Shown: piece by piece, positions 52,194 through 63,163 of the stretch
Layout: each line of letters starts with the position of its first letter
How positions within the stretch are numbered: the first letter of the stretch is position 1
The notes under the pieces: model-generated
Databases searched by the model: none
Told to the model about the DNA's origin: nothing
What the model saw: only the letters and a program-made list of their open reading frames with translations
Position numbers and translations under genes: made by a program
From: Zopfochytrium polystomum
Taxonomy: Eukaryota; Chytridiomycota; Chytridiomycetes; Chytridiales; Chytridiaceae
Reading direction: 5' to 3'
Assembly: GCA_025765615.1 (NCBI GenBank)
Contig: JAIVFJ010000003.1
Span: 620,001-684,000 of the forward strand
DNA: 64,000 nt

Positions 52194-53430
52194 AAAGGGC
52201 CTCGCAACCTGTGAAGCTGGTGAGAGAAACTCAACCTACCCATGCCATTGGATTGGATTGGATGGATGACATGGTGGAGGCTTGCGATGCCCACTGCTTT
52301 GGGTTTGGACGGAGGCAGGCTGCCACGCACTAGTTTTGGCCCCCCAACCATACCGCAGTGCCAGTACGCATCGCACCACGGCGGGGGTAGTGGTTCTCGG
52401 GAATGTACCAGAGACCTGGCTGCTGTAGAGTGGAGTGGGAGTTGCCCACACACACGCGCTCTGCCATATGTGCAGACAACATGGAAGCCAACGTGGGGCA
52501 ATCCCTCCGCCTCCAAACTCGCTTTAGAGCCAGAACAGCGTTCCGCTGGAGGCTGCCGTGTCGATGCGGTTGCGCTGGTTTCATGGTAAAAGAGGGCAGA
52601 GGGGGGCAGGCGGTTCGTGATGTGAATTATTTCGCTCTTGGGGGAGGGGGGGGGAAGGTGTTAGTCTTGTGGTGAAATGAAAGGATCGGCGAGGGCGTCA
52701 TACGCGGGTGACGAGTAATGAGAGGGACTGGTTGGCGACTCACACAGCTGACGACAGAGTACGGTGAGTGCTACACCATCCAAGAGGTTAGGTTAAGAAC
52801 TCTCTGTGACGAAGACCGGCGGATGCGCGTGCGCTGGCTGAAACGTTCCTGTCCCATTTTCCACTGGCGTCGAGTGAAAACGAAAGATGAGGGTGCCGAG
52901 TGAGTAAGCGCCGAACCGACCTGCGTACTTAGCGCCTCTCTTCAAGTGCTTCTGCGGGGAGGTTCGCGCGCTAGCTCGTTGCCAAGTTATACTCACCGCA
53001 TGCCGTCCTTTCGTACCGGAGTCGTGGGGTTGGGCTGATTGGTAACTGAGACACACGACAGTGGATGCAACGCGACAAAAAGTGGTCAAGCTCCCACTTC
53101 AGACTCACCACTGCCCTGGTCAGGCAGGGCAAAGAACACAAATGCCGCTTTTATTAAAGTACTCTTCTCACTGCCTCGGTCGCAATCTCTCTCTCTGTCG
53201 CTATCTTTCTGTCTCTGTCGCAGAATGTATTGATGGCGAAGAGAGACCGAGGCAGTGGACGCCAGAGCTGGGCAGCAAGGAAGCGCTGACACTGGCATAG
53301 TGTGGAGAAGATTGCCTGAACCAGCCGCCGCAACAAATCCTGCACCTACCTTTCTTGGCCTGCGTTGAGGGTGTACTCTAAAAAAAGAACACGACACAAA
53401 CATACATACATTTGCGCCTCACACTGCGAG
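51756..53430. other. Intergenic, transition to repeat block
   Basis: CT repeats at 51866-51891, a CTG run at 52160-52193, and short domainless frames. Base composition falls after about 52.6 kb. No gene supported. Confidence 0.5.
52160..52193. repeat. CTG/CAG trinucleotide repeat
   Basis: Eleven perfect CTG units. Readable as poly-Gln on the minus strand or poly-Cys/Ala on the plus strand, but no gene supports translation. Confidence 0.95.
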
Positions 53431-55103
53431 ATGGACACCAACATGGAGATTGATGGACAGGACGATCACACCAACCACGACTACCGCGTCCACCACGACG
53501 ACCTCGATGCCGAGAACCTCGGTGACGACGACGGCGACGACGACGACGATTACGACGACGACGACGATGAGGGTGACGACGAGGGCGACGACGATGAACT
53601 GGACGACGACGAAGATGAGGACGACGAACAGGACGACGACGAAAACGAAGACGGCGAAGGTGCCCCGGGTGACCCTTCTACTCGACTTCTTCCCACCAAC
53701 ACTGTTCCCGCCACCGTTACCAACGGTGTTGTCGCTTCCGGGAGCCCAAGGCCAAGTGCGAGGTCAAGCTCGGGCAGCGCGCCGCACCCCATCCGACGTC
53801 CGGGCTCCCTCTCCTCCTTGAAATCAGCTCCCTCGCCTGCGAGTTCTGCCTCGGTCTCGTCGTTGCCATCAAACATCGACACGGCCGCTCTAGAGGCTGA
53901 GCTAACTCGACTCCGCACCCTGATCGCCAAAAACCTTTGTGGGCACCCACCGGTCGAGACAGCTCGTAGTATGTGCGCGGACGCTGAAAAATCGGTGGAT
54001 TTGCAGTTTGAGCTGGTCCATTTGCAGATTAAGCTGGTCGACGAGGCGATAGAGAAGAAGGCAAGCATGCTCAAGTTGTACGTTCGATCGAGGTCCGCCT
54101 CTGTCGCCCAAGGCGGGCGCCGGGAGGACGGGCTGCTCCAGAGCAAGAGGGATCTCCAATCAGCAGAAGCGAAGCTCCAATCAGCAGAAGCGAAGCTCCA
54201 ATCTGCGCAAGAGATCCTCCAATCTGCGAAAAAGAACCTCCAATCTGCGCAAGAGAACTTGCGAAACGCCCGGATGAACGTGGACGTTGTCTTTCAAACA
54301 GAATCAGCGAAACTGGAAAAGCAGATCAAAAGTTTGGAGAAACGCCTTGGTAAGGAAACCTTGGTTTGGTCATTCCAGTTAGTTTTCCACTGACGCACCC
54401 TGGGTTGAAAGGTATGGCGTCCACAACAAGCTCAGGGAGCACGGGCAGAGATACCAATCAGCAAAAAAAGCTGAAAAGTGCCCTTATACAACGCGACAAG
54501 CAATGCGTCGTCTTGAAACATCACTCAGACATGTGCCAGGCCGCGCAAATTGTGCCTGTTGCAGACTGTAAGGCAGGCAGGATCAGCGTAGACGCTTGCT
54601 ACGATGTGACCAACGGCATTCTTTTGAGCTCCTCTTTGGTCGACTGGTTTGATCACCACACCTTCTCCATCGAAGAATCCAACGACCTCAACAGTGGAAG
54701 AATCTTTCACATCCGAGTCGCTCCGCTTTTTGCTGATGAACTGTGCACTGTGAGCGTCAAGGATGGAATGCAAATCACCTTTGGTGGGCCATCAGACAAG
54801 TGGCCATTGCGCAAACACCTGTTGAACCACTTCCAAAAGTTCCAGTTGGCGCATCAACCCTGTGGCACTGTCGACCCTCCCAGACCACCTCGCCATCAAG
54901 ACAGCAATAGCACTGTGGGCCATGATGGGGACTTGGAGGACGCACTGGATCCTCTGCTTCGCGAACTTCCGTTGAAGCAGGCCGTGACGGATCAACCAAA
55001 GGACAACATGATGGCTGGGGCTTCAACCTCTGCAATGTGGATCGATTTGTGGGTGACTGACGTTGTTGAGCAGATGTTGGCTGCAGGGGTACAAATTGTT
55101 TGA
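53431..55103 (+). CDS. Acidic coiled-coil protein with substituted HNH domain
   Basis: Two exons, 53431-54349 and 54412-55103 (62-bp intron GTAAGG...GAAAG), 536 residues. The N-terminus is almost pure Asp/Glu (about residues 30-78). A Ser-rich linker, helices, and heptad repeats LQSAEAK (residues 242-283) form a coiled coil encoded by five 21-nt tandem units. Exon 2 carries an HNH-type fold: LIQRDKQCVV, AAQIVPV, then NGILLSSSLVDWFDHHTFSI. In HNH nucleases of this type the AAQIVP position is normally His-Ile-x-Pro, and that His is the general base; here it is Gln352. The domain is probably not an active nuclease and may only bind DNA or protein. It sits at the edge of the transposon block. GC content is lower than in the main gene block. 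Confidence 0.8.
54154..54258 (+). repeat. 21-bp coding tandem repeat
   Basis: Five units starting CTCCAATC; the first two are identical over 21 bases. A sixth degenerate unit follows. They encode the coiled-coil heptads of the HNH gene. Confidence 0.95.
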
Positions 55104-55314
55104 AGGTGAAGGAGGTGGTTGGGTTGCTGCGTGGAACCTTGATTCTTTTTTACTGCAAACTCTTGGGTAAAAGGCACATAAGTAAATCGTAAGTAAGTAC
55201 ATATTGATCGTTAATGAAGGCAGAGTATGTCTGGCATTTGTTACAGATTAGAACCTCTGCGTGTGAATGAAGAATTTATTGCGCTGACTGAACAGCGCTC
55301 CCAAAATTAAAAAA
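55104..55314. other. Short intergenic stretch
   Basis: AT-rich 3' flank of the HNH gene up to the MULE end. No features. Confidence 0.6.
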
Positions 55315-55374
55315 AAGGGAACGGTTACATCCAGACTCCCCCCCTCTAAGTGACGGAAAGACTCCCCTTGAACC
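55315..55374 (+). repeat. MULE terminal inverted repeat, left
   Basis: Begins AAGGGAACGGTTACATCCAG and ends CCCCTTGAACC. It is the reverse-complement partner of 57459-57517. Confidence 0.95.
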
Positions 55375-55443
55375 ACAACCTTTTGTTTTCCGCTTTTATA
55401 TTTTTTTCAATTCTTCTGCATTTCTCTTTTTTCAATACTTTTT

Positions 55444-57370
55444 TTATTGTTTTTGTATGTATTCGACCGAAGACACCACCGTTGGCCCCACTCTGACCGT
55501 CGGGCACGTTCGCCGGTCATGACCGGCAAAGTGGCACAGACCACATTTTTGCTGACGCGCAGGCACCTCCACGAGCTCAAAGCTGCTGGGAATGCGAGTC
55601 GTTGCTTTTGCTGCCAGCCGCTTTTGCTTTCTGGACTTTGGCCTGCCTCGCACTGCTGCAGGCTCTGGGTTCAAAATACTTTGCTGCACCAGTCCGTCAA
55701 CAATTGCTTGGAATTGCTCAAGGAGGCGCTGCTTTGTCGACACTGGCATATCAGCGGCAACTGCCAAAACAGCCGCAAGCTGTTTGTCAAGAGACGACAG
55801 AGGCATGTACGCAGGTTGAATGACCTTATTGAAAATGTGCCAATGTGGGTGAACATCTTCTGTGGTGATTGCCCTCCTGCTGTGCATGGCTGCGGAAATT
55901 TCGTGGACGCATGGAAGACCAAATGATGCTCGAAAGCGACTGCTGCACTCAGTAACTCCTTCTTCTAACCAATGTATCTGCGATAGAATTAAGTCCAGAG
56001 CGTAGTGGGATATTCTTGTGAGGCCAGGTCCAAGGAAACGATGAAAGAAACGCAAAGGTTGCTTCATTAAATTCTCAGCCCTCAGGTCTAGCTCTCGTTC
56101 GTACTGGTGAGACAAATAGCGTTCAATGCATAGAAATGCGCCAAGGAGGTCGTTGTTGGACTGTTCAAGATATTTTTTGACCACTGAGTGATTTCCTTCG
56201 ACACGAGATGTAGCAGTATTCCCAAGATGCAGCTTCAAGTCAGTCCATGCATCGATGAAGCGCTCCTTTTGCTCCAACCACTTTTCAACATAGCTGACTG
56301 CTGCTGGCCAGTCTTCCAAGTAATTGCTCCGCAAGCGAGACATGGCCACTGATAACTCCTCTGAAGATTTGGAATAGTTCACTGCAGTCCATTCCTTCAA
56401 GAAGGTCTCGAACTTTTCCCCTGCACCAGCGCCGGTGAACATAGGCTTTACGTTTGCAACAACATTCTTATTGATGTGCCATCGACAAAGAAAATTGCTC
56501 GCAATTCGCGATCCGTGAGCACGACACCAGGAACTCGTCCATCAAGCAAATTCGAAAGCTGCTGAAGCGCCCACGTATAGTCCTCCACCTCCTCCCGACA
56601 CAGAAAAGCAAATGCGACGTTTAGGGTCTGGCCATTTTCCGAAACCGTGACGATATTAAGCAGTGGAAGCTGAAATTTGTTGGTTTTGTAAGTACAATCC
56701 ATCAGAAGAACTGAAGGTCGAGCGCAAAAGTTCTCAATAGAGCGAGCAGATGCAAAGACGAGGTGTTGGACACGATTTGTGCAGGGATCCAGCTGAAACG
56801 AGTTGTGGTAGCCAGTCGCCTGGAGTCGTTGTAGAAGCGCCTCCATCGAAGTCTGCCCCCCAAGCTCCTCCATTCGCAGTTTTTGCCGCATATTCGCGAC
56901 GTCTTTTGACCTGAGGAGGATGCCTGGGAATCTAGATCGAAGTGAGTTAAGAATGAGCCGGTTTCCAATCGCGTCTGATCGGAAATGTGATAAAGCCTCC
57001 AGTGATAACCTTCTTGCAGCTGGAAGCGATTGTAGGCCTTCGATTGAGCAGGAATGTGAGCCGTTCGTTACAACAATCTTCCAAAGCCCGCAATCCAGCC
57101 CTGATCCAATGAGCCTACCATTCAGCTTGAATGGACAGTCAACCAAACGAGTACTGGAGTTTGGGCGACAGTTGATGTCTTTGCCTGGTCAATAGTCACG
57201 TTTTCGATAGCTTCCACCTTGCATGCAATTGATCTGCACCCTATTGGCACTGCTGCTCGTGATCTTCACATGGTAACCACTCTCGTTTGCATGGCGTGTT
57301 GTGTACTCGACCAGCTCCTGTCTAGTTTCAAAGACGATATTGTCCAGAGGGGCTGTCCAGATCATCTGTC
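55444..57370 (-). pseudogene. MULE transposase, interrupted
   Basis: N-terminal FAR1-type zinc region from about 57350: a helix with VEYTTRHANESGYHV, then the CPFKLNG...WKIVVTNGSHSC stretch. The MULE catalytic domain has VLLMDCTYKTNKFQLPLL (first Asp) and VVLTDRELRAI (second Asp). A SWIM-like FGLPCVHE and a CGLCHFAGHDRRTC zinc knuckle come near the end. Lesions: an in-frame TGA near 57195, and a break at about 56475 where the Ala-x2-vfP segment expected after DRELRAI is missing and the frame jumps straight to CRWHINKNV. That loss of roughly a dozen residues, with a frameshift, disables the protein. The rest, to the stop at 55444, is open. Confidence 0.85.
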
Positions 57371-57458
57371 CCTTGTCTTCCAGTAAAAGGAACTATCTCT
57401 CATTCAGATTGTATGTAAAAGCGACAATGAACGAAAAAGCGGAAAAGGAAAGAAAGTT

Positions 57459-57517
57459 GGTTCAAGGGGAGTCTTTCTGTCACTTAGAGGGGGGAGTCTG
57501 GATGTAGCCGTTCCCTT
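57459..57517 (-). repeat. MULE terminal inverted repeat, right
   Basis: Partner of 55315-55374. It ends in the reverse complement of AAGGGAACGG. Confidence 0.95.
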
Positions 57518-57522
57518 CGAAC

Positions 57523-57820
57523 ATGGCAGGACAGGGCAAGGCAGACAAGGAACTGAGAGGAGTGATGATTGTATTGGAAACAATAATTCACTTGAGTGAT
57601 GGGACAGGTCCTCCATCCCCCTTTTATACCTTTTGAGAGTCTTCCTTGTCAAGACTCAAAGAAAGTTCCAGAAAGAGCAATTAGTAATACAATGATACCA
57701 ATGATACCAATGACAACAAGACAAGTCAGGAAAGCAAAGAATGTTCCAGAAGGTTCCAGAAGGTTCCATGAAGGAATGTTCTAGAAGGTTCCAGAGGTTT
57801 CCAGAGGGTGATTCATAACA
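57523..57820 (-). repeat. Gypsy 3' LTR
   Basis: About 298 bp ending (element 5' side) TGTTATGAATC at 57820. The outer end reads TGGCAGG instead of TGTCAGG and lacks about 10 bp present in the other LTR. Confidence 0.9.
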
Positions 57821-57836
57821 TCATCTCCCCCTTTTA
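57821..57836 (-). other. Gypsy polypurine tract
   Basis: AAAAGGGGGAGATGA on the minus strand, touching the 3' LTR. It also contains the pol stop codon (TGA, 57821-57823 complement). Confidence 0.85.
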
Positions 57837-60800
57837 GGCCTCTTCTGCAACTTGGTGGGGTACCTGGTCTTGAACTTGAGCAGAAGGTCTTGGCAGTGAG
57901 TGAGGTTTGACTCAGGTTCCCAGGTGTTGTCAGCACTGAGTAACCTTTCCACTTGACAAGGAACTTGAGTGCCCTTCCAAACCACTTGGCATCCAAGATT
58001 TGTTCAACCTCAAACTCCTCTTCACCTTCTACCTCAACTGGAGGAGGAGGAGGAACAACTCTGCCTGGAATGGAATTGGCCACAAACTTCTCCAAAAGGC
58101 TGACATGGAAAACTGGGTAGATCTTCATGGATGCAGGGAGATCCAGCTTGAAGGTGACTGGATTGATTTGCTCCAAGATCTTGAAAGGTCCCAACTTGAG
58201 GTTGTCTAGCTTGGGACTTGGTCTTTTGGTCTGCAAGTTCTTCCTCAGAAGCCAAACTTGCTGACCCACAGCAAGGTCATGGTCCATTCTGTGAGTGTTG
58301 GCGAATCTTGAGGCATCTTCTTGGGCTTGCTTCAGGGTGGAGTCCAGGAAGGTGCTGATGATCTTGAGCTTATGCAAGTGTGAAGCCACAGCAGGAGCTT
58401 GGACATTGGATAGGGTCTCTTGTCCCAGAAGATCTCCTCTTGGATTGAAGCCATAGGTTGCAAAGAAAGGAGATAGCTGGGAGCTTGAGTGGAGAGAATT
58501 GTTGAGAGCAAATTCTGCCAGCGGAAGGAGGGTGGGCCAATCATCCTGTTGATAGCTGACATAGCACCTCAAATACTGCTCCAGAGTCTGGTTTGTTCTT
58601 TCTGTTTGTCCATCAGTCTGAGGGTGATAAGCAGTTGACAGTAGAGACTTGATTCCAAGCTGCTGTGAGTGCTTTCCAAAATTGAGATCTGAACTGAGGT
58701 CCTCTGTCACTGATGATTGACTGAGGCAGCCCATGGAGCCTGAACATGTGCTGCAAAAACAAGTCTGCTGTTCCTTGTGCATCTATATTCTCAGTGCAGG
58801 GGATGAAATGGGCCAACTTTGTCCTTCTGCAGATGACAACAAGGATATAGTCAAATCCATGTGATGGGGTTAGTTTCACAATGAAGTCCATGGATATTGA
58901 TGACCAAGGGCTGATGGCAATTGGGAGGGGCTCCAGAAGTCCATAGGGCTTGTGTCTGCTGGATTTGTTTCTTTGACAGGTTTCACAGCTCCTGACATAG
59001 TTCTTGATGTACTTCCTCATGCCTGGCCAGTAGAAGTCTCTGGCAACAAGCTCATATGTCTTGTGCTCTCCTGGGTGTCCAGCTGTTGCTGCATCATGCC
59101 TTGTCTTGAGTATCTCAAGTTTTTCCTCCTCTTGGCTGATTTGAATCTTGTGAGGCTTGGGGTCCTTGGAAATAGCATGGGCCCACACACTGTCAGGAAG
59201 CAATGAAAGGTGTGTCTTGGATGGTGGGGTGAAACCATCTCCCCCTTCAGGTGCAAGGTCTGTTCTTCTTGACAGGGCATCAGCCACAGTGTTAAGGTGG
59301 CCAGGAGAACAGCACAGCTTAAAGTCATACTCAGAGAGCAGTTCAGCCCACCTGGCATGCCTCTGCTTGAGCAACCTCCTTGCCCTGAAGAAGGTGAGGT
59401 TCTTGTGATCAGAATAGACAGAGATGCCTTTAGAACCAGCCAAGTAGTGTCTCCAGAATTTGAATGCTTCCACAATTGCAAGCAACTCCTTGTCATGGAC
59501 TGTGTAGTTACACTCAGCACTGTTCAGCTTCCTGGAGTAATATGCCACTGGATGCAGAGGAGCAGAGGGGTCCTGAGAGCTTGGCTGGGACAGAACAGCA
59601 CCGAGGGCATAGTCTGAGGCATCAGTTTCCAAGGTGAAGGGAAGCAAGGGATCCACATGCTTAAGGAGTGGTGCACTTGTGGTTGCTGTCTTAAGAGCTA
59701 GCCAGGCTTGCTCTGCTGCTGGGGTCCATTCAAACTTGGTGGTCTTCTTGGTGAGATCAGTGAGAGGCTTGGCTATGGCAGAATAGTTGGCAATGAAGGT
59801 TCTGTAGAAGTTGCAAAACCCAAGGAAGCTTTGAACATCCTTGATGGAATTTGGAACCTTCCATTCAAGAATAGTTTGGACCTTGTCTGGTGCCATGGAG
59901 ATCCCTTTGTCAGACACAATGAACCCCAAAAACTCAATGGAGGTCTTGTGGAATTCACACTTCTCCAGCTTTGCATAGAGGTGATGCTGTCTGAGTCTCT
60001 CCAAGACAGTCTTGACATGTCCCATATGGCTTGCAGTGTCGGACGAAAATACCAGGATATCATCCAGGTAGACAATGACAAAAAGGTCCAGAATATCACT
60101 GAAGATGTCATTCAACATGCCTTGGAAAATAGCTGGAGCATTGGTAAGTCCAAAGGGCATGACCAAGTACTCAAAGTGACCGTATTTGCATCTGAAGGCA
60201 GTCTTCCATTGATCCTGGGGCTTAATTCTGACCAAATTGTAGGCACCTCTGAGGTCAATCTTGGAAAATATCCTTGCATGGCTCAGTTTGTCCAGTAATT
60301 CAGAGATGAGGGGCAGTGGATAGCGGTTCTTGACTGTCATCTCATTGAGATCTCTGTAGTCCACGCAGGGTCTCAGCCCCCCATCCTTCTTCTTGACAAA
60401 AAAGATGGGAGCTCCAGCTGGTGACTTGGAAGGTTGGATGAATCCCTTGTTCAGCATTTCTTCAATGTATTCTTGGAGGGCCTTGACTTCTGGTGGAGAG
60501 AGGTGGTACAGTGGCTTGAAAGGTGGGCTGCAAGTTTCATCCTTGAGTGGGATTTCACAGTCATAAGGCCTCTGAGCTGGTAGCAGGTCTGCCTTGGTCT
60601 TGGAAAACACATCAGCATAAGGGAGATATTCTTTTGGTAGCTTGGATGCCAGCAAAAGGTCTGATGGGTCCAAGTTCCTGTGCTCTTCAGCAGTGGGGCA
60701 TGAATTCTTGACTGGGAACTGTGATTCTTGAATCTTTGACTGAGAGTTCTGTTCTTGGCAAAGACTGTGAGCTGTGGAACTTGAATCTTGAATGTGGACT

Positions 60801-61603
60801 GTGAACTGTGGTACTTGAATCTTTGACTGTGGGTCCTGTGAACTAGAGTCTTGGCCATAACTGTGAGCTCTATGAGCTCTACTTGAATCTTGACTGTGAA
60901 CTGTGAACTGTGGGACTTGAGTCTTGGCTGGGATTTATGAACTGCAGGGTGACACTGGAGTTGTCTTTGGTGGTTGACCTTCAATACCTGGCTGTGAACC
61001 TTGAATCAAGGACTTGCAAACATGAGACTTGGGGGCTTGACTTGAGTTTTTGGTGACTGTTCCAATTGGTGGAGGTTGGACTTGACCAGTGACCCAATCA
61101 ATGGCAGGGTTCTGTGCTTGCAGCCATGGTAATCCCAGGATGACAGAGAATGTGGGTGAGCCAAGATTCAATACTTCAAGGTTGACCATGGATGGTGGAA
61201 AGTCTTGGATGTGGAAGTTTAGCTTGGTTTCATGGCTGATTTCCTTGAACAGAGCATGATTGGCAAAGTGGACCTTGAGGGGTGTGGATTTCTTGATGTT
61301 GGGAATGGCACAAGACTTGGCAAGGGTGGCATCAATGATGTTGCAGGATGATCCAGAGTCAATAAGGGCCTTGGTTGTGATGGTTGACTTGGGTGAGAGT
61401 TGAATCTTGACATCCATGGTGAGTTGGTGGGGCTTGGAATCTGAGGTGTTTGCGGTGCTGGTGGTGGTGATGAAACAGGGGCTGCTTGGAGGAGGGTCCA
61501 GGGAATTGCCCCTCAGTGAGCCTGGACCTGGGAGTTTGGGTGCTTCTTCCTTGGGCAGTCCTTGACAGCATGTTCCTTGGAGCCACAGTAGAAACACAGT
61601 CAA
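57821..61603 (-). pseudogene. Gypsy pol (protease, RT, RNase H, integrase, chromodomain)
   Basis: Protease: ALIDSGSSCNII and VILGLPWL near 61360-61110. A linker of degenerate repeats (60930-60680) follows. Reverse transcriptase: RPCVDYRDLNEMT, YEYL-type MPFGLTNAP and VYLDDILVFS (about 60500-60030). RNase H: TLETDASDYALGAVLSQ and the VHDKELLAIVEAFKFW helix. Integrase: zinc-binding H and CETCQRN, YILVVICRRTKL, then YHPQTDGQTERTNQ. Chromodomain: FLVKWKGY at about 57950. An in-frame TAA at 60935-60937, a 2-base loss near 58690 in the integrase and a 1-base loss near 57945 in the chromodomain break the frame. TAA here can come from CAA by one C-to-T change. Otherwise all catalytic residues are visible. 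Confidence 0.9.
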
Positions 61604-62436
61604 TGCTGGGCCCTCCTTGTTTTCTCCTCTTGGCTCAGAGGACCCTTAGGAAGTGTCTCAACTGCATCCACTTCCATGGGTTCAGGAACTGTAAGAGCTT
61701 GAGGGACTGGGGTAGGTCTTGATGTAGTTCCAACTTGTCTTTGCTTCAGCCTCTTGGAGTAGAGCCTGTTGTCAATCTTGATGGCAAGGAGAATGTACTC
61801 TTCCAAGGTCTCAGGGATGTGCAGAGACTGGGAGAGCATGTCTTGGATGGACTCATGGAGACCATCATGGTACAGCTCCATCAGAGCTGCATCATTGTAT
61901 CCAGAGTCTCTGGCTAGTTGCTTGAATTGGTTGGAGTAGGCCACACAAGATTGCTTTCCTTGCTTGATATGCTTGAGCTTGGATCTTGCTGTCCAAGATG
62001 TGTAGGGGTCACCAAAGGTAGCCTCCAGCCCCTCCCAGAGCTCTTGCAGGGTGGTGGGTGTGCTTGGGAGAGATCTGTACCATGATTGAGCTTGGCCAGA
62101 CAGGAGGGTGCTTGTGAAAAGAACCTTGACTTGCTCACTGGGAAATCTTGAAGGTTGGAGAAGGATGACATTCTCCACAGTGCCCATAAAGTTCCTGAGG
62201 TCTTTGGCCAGCCCAGTGAACTTGTCAGGGCTGGGAACCTTGGGCTCTCTTGCTTGGTTGACTTGGAGCAGGGGAAGAGCTTGATGTTCTTGTTGGTGAA
62301 GTTGTTGTTGAAGCTGGTGCTGCTGGTGAAGGACTTGTTCTTGAAGTTGGTGTGTCTGTCTTGAAAGGGCTTGTAATTGGTCCATCAAGGCTTGGAAGGC
62401 AGTTGCATCAGGGAAGGTGTTGTTTGGGTCAGACAT
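61512..62436 (-). pseudogene. Gypsy gag
   Basis: ATG at 62436, a Gln-rich start (QLQEQVLHQQHQLQQQLHQQ), then the retrotransposon gag core (SWYRSLPSTPTTLQELW, FGDPYTSWTARSKL). A TGA at about 61600 interrupts the frame just before its zinc knuckle CFYCGSKEHAVKDC, which reads on in the same frame to a later stop near 61512. The TGA is explained by a single CGA-to-TGA change. The pol frame overlaps at its end and starts in another frame, as in elements using frameshifting. Confidence 0.85.
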
Positions 62437-62476
62437 GATGGCAGAGAGTAGTAGGAGAGGGTGAAGTGAATTATGA

Positions 62477-62784
62477 TGTCAGGAACAGGGCAGGACAGGA
62501 CAAGGCAGACAAGGAACTGAGAGGAGTGATGATTGTATTGGAAACAATAATTAACTTGAGGGATGGGACAGGTCCCCCATCCCCCTTTTATACCTTTTGA
62601 GAGTCTTCCTTGTCAAGACTCAAAGAAAGTTCCAGAAAGAGCAATTAGTAATACAATGATACCAATGATACCAATGACAACAAGACAAGTCAGGAAAGCA
62701 AAGAAGGTTCCAGAAGGTTCCACAAGGTTCCATGAAGGAATGTTCTAGAAGGTTCCAGAGGTTTCCAGAGGGTGATTCATAACA
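62477..62784 (-). repeat. Gypsy 5' LTR with promoter
   Basis: 308 bp, TGTTATGAATC...CCTGACA in element sense. U3 has perfect GAA/TTC arrays at 62738-62755 and 62703-62720. A TATAAAAG box follows at about 62586-62593. The sequence after the LTR (TCATAATTCACTTCACCC) would be the primer site; I cannot match it to a tRNA end. Confidence 0.92.
62703..62755 (-). promoter_or_regulatory. Heat-shock-element-like arrays in the gypsy LTR
   Basis: Two arrays of four alternating GAA and TTC units with exact 2-bp spacing (62703-62720: GAAGGTTCCAGAAGGTTC; 62738-62755). This is the consensus for a trimeric heat-shock factor. They lie upstream of the TATA box in element sense. The same arrays are present in all five LTR copies in the window. 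Confidence 0.7.
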
Positions 62785-63163
62785 AGTGCGAGGCGATAAA
62801 GCCCGTTGGTCGAGTGATCGTGCCGACGCTGCCTGGTGGGGTGCATGTACGATTGCAGGTGTTTCTGCGTGCGAGTTCCCTGCTGGCGACCTTCCGACCC
62901 CTACATAGTCGACTCCCTTCTCTCTCTCCCCCCCGTCACTGGCGACGACGAGGGCTCCTGCAGCACCGTCTGCGACAAGGGGCGCTAGGTCGCGCCCTGT
63001 CCGTCCTGTCGCTATTAACTGCTCCTGTTGTATTTGAGATTAGGTTCCTGAGATAAAAACCCCCATTTCCCTCTTCTCTCTCTTTATTCTGCGGTTGTGT
63101 TGCGCCCTCAGGAGTGCCCTTCCGTTTCCCCTCGCATCGGCCCGCAGCCACACGAGTTATCAG
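62785..63163 (+). repeat. Repeat Q copy 2 and unrecognised sequence
   Basis: 62785-62885 matches 1366-1470. The rest is GC-richer, with blocks such as GGAGTGCCCTTCC shared with the inverted fragment at 5243-5374. This suggests repeat P extends upstream of 63164. Confidence 0.6.

Larger units (their letters stand above)
55315..57517 (-). mobile_element. MULE (Mutator-like) DNA transposon
   Basis: 2.2 kb bounded by terminal inverted repeats of about 60 bp (55315-55374 and 57459-57517) that match with three differences, and more weakly for another 20-25 bp inward. It contains one transposase gene on the minus strand. No target duplication is visible. On the right a gypsy LTR starts only 5 bp outside, so the flank may have been replaced. 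Confidence 0.9.
57523..62784 (-). mobile_element. Full-length Ty3/gypsy chromovirus-type retrotransposon, inactive
   Basis: 5.26 kb on the minus strand: 5' LTR 62477-62784, gag, protease-RT-RNase H-integrase-chromodomain, polypurine tract, 3' LTR 57523-57820. The two LTRs differ at several positions and the 3' LTR is shorter at its outer end, so the insertion is not recent. No target duplication is seen. At least two nonsense codons and two frameshifts interrupt the coding region. Confidence 0.92.

Noticed and set aside
54412..55103. Active homing-type HNH nuclease
   Set aside because: The expected general-base His is Gln, and there is no intron or intein context.
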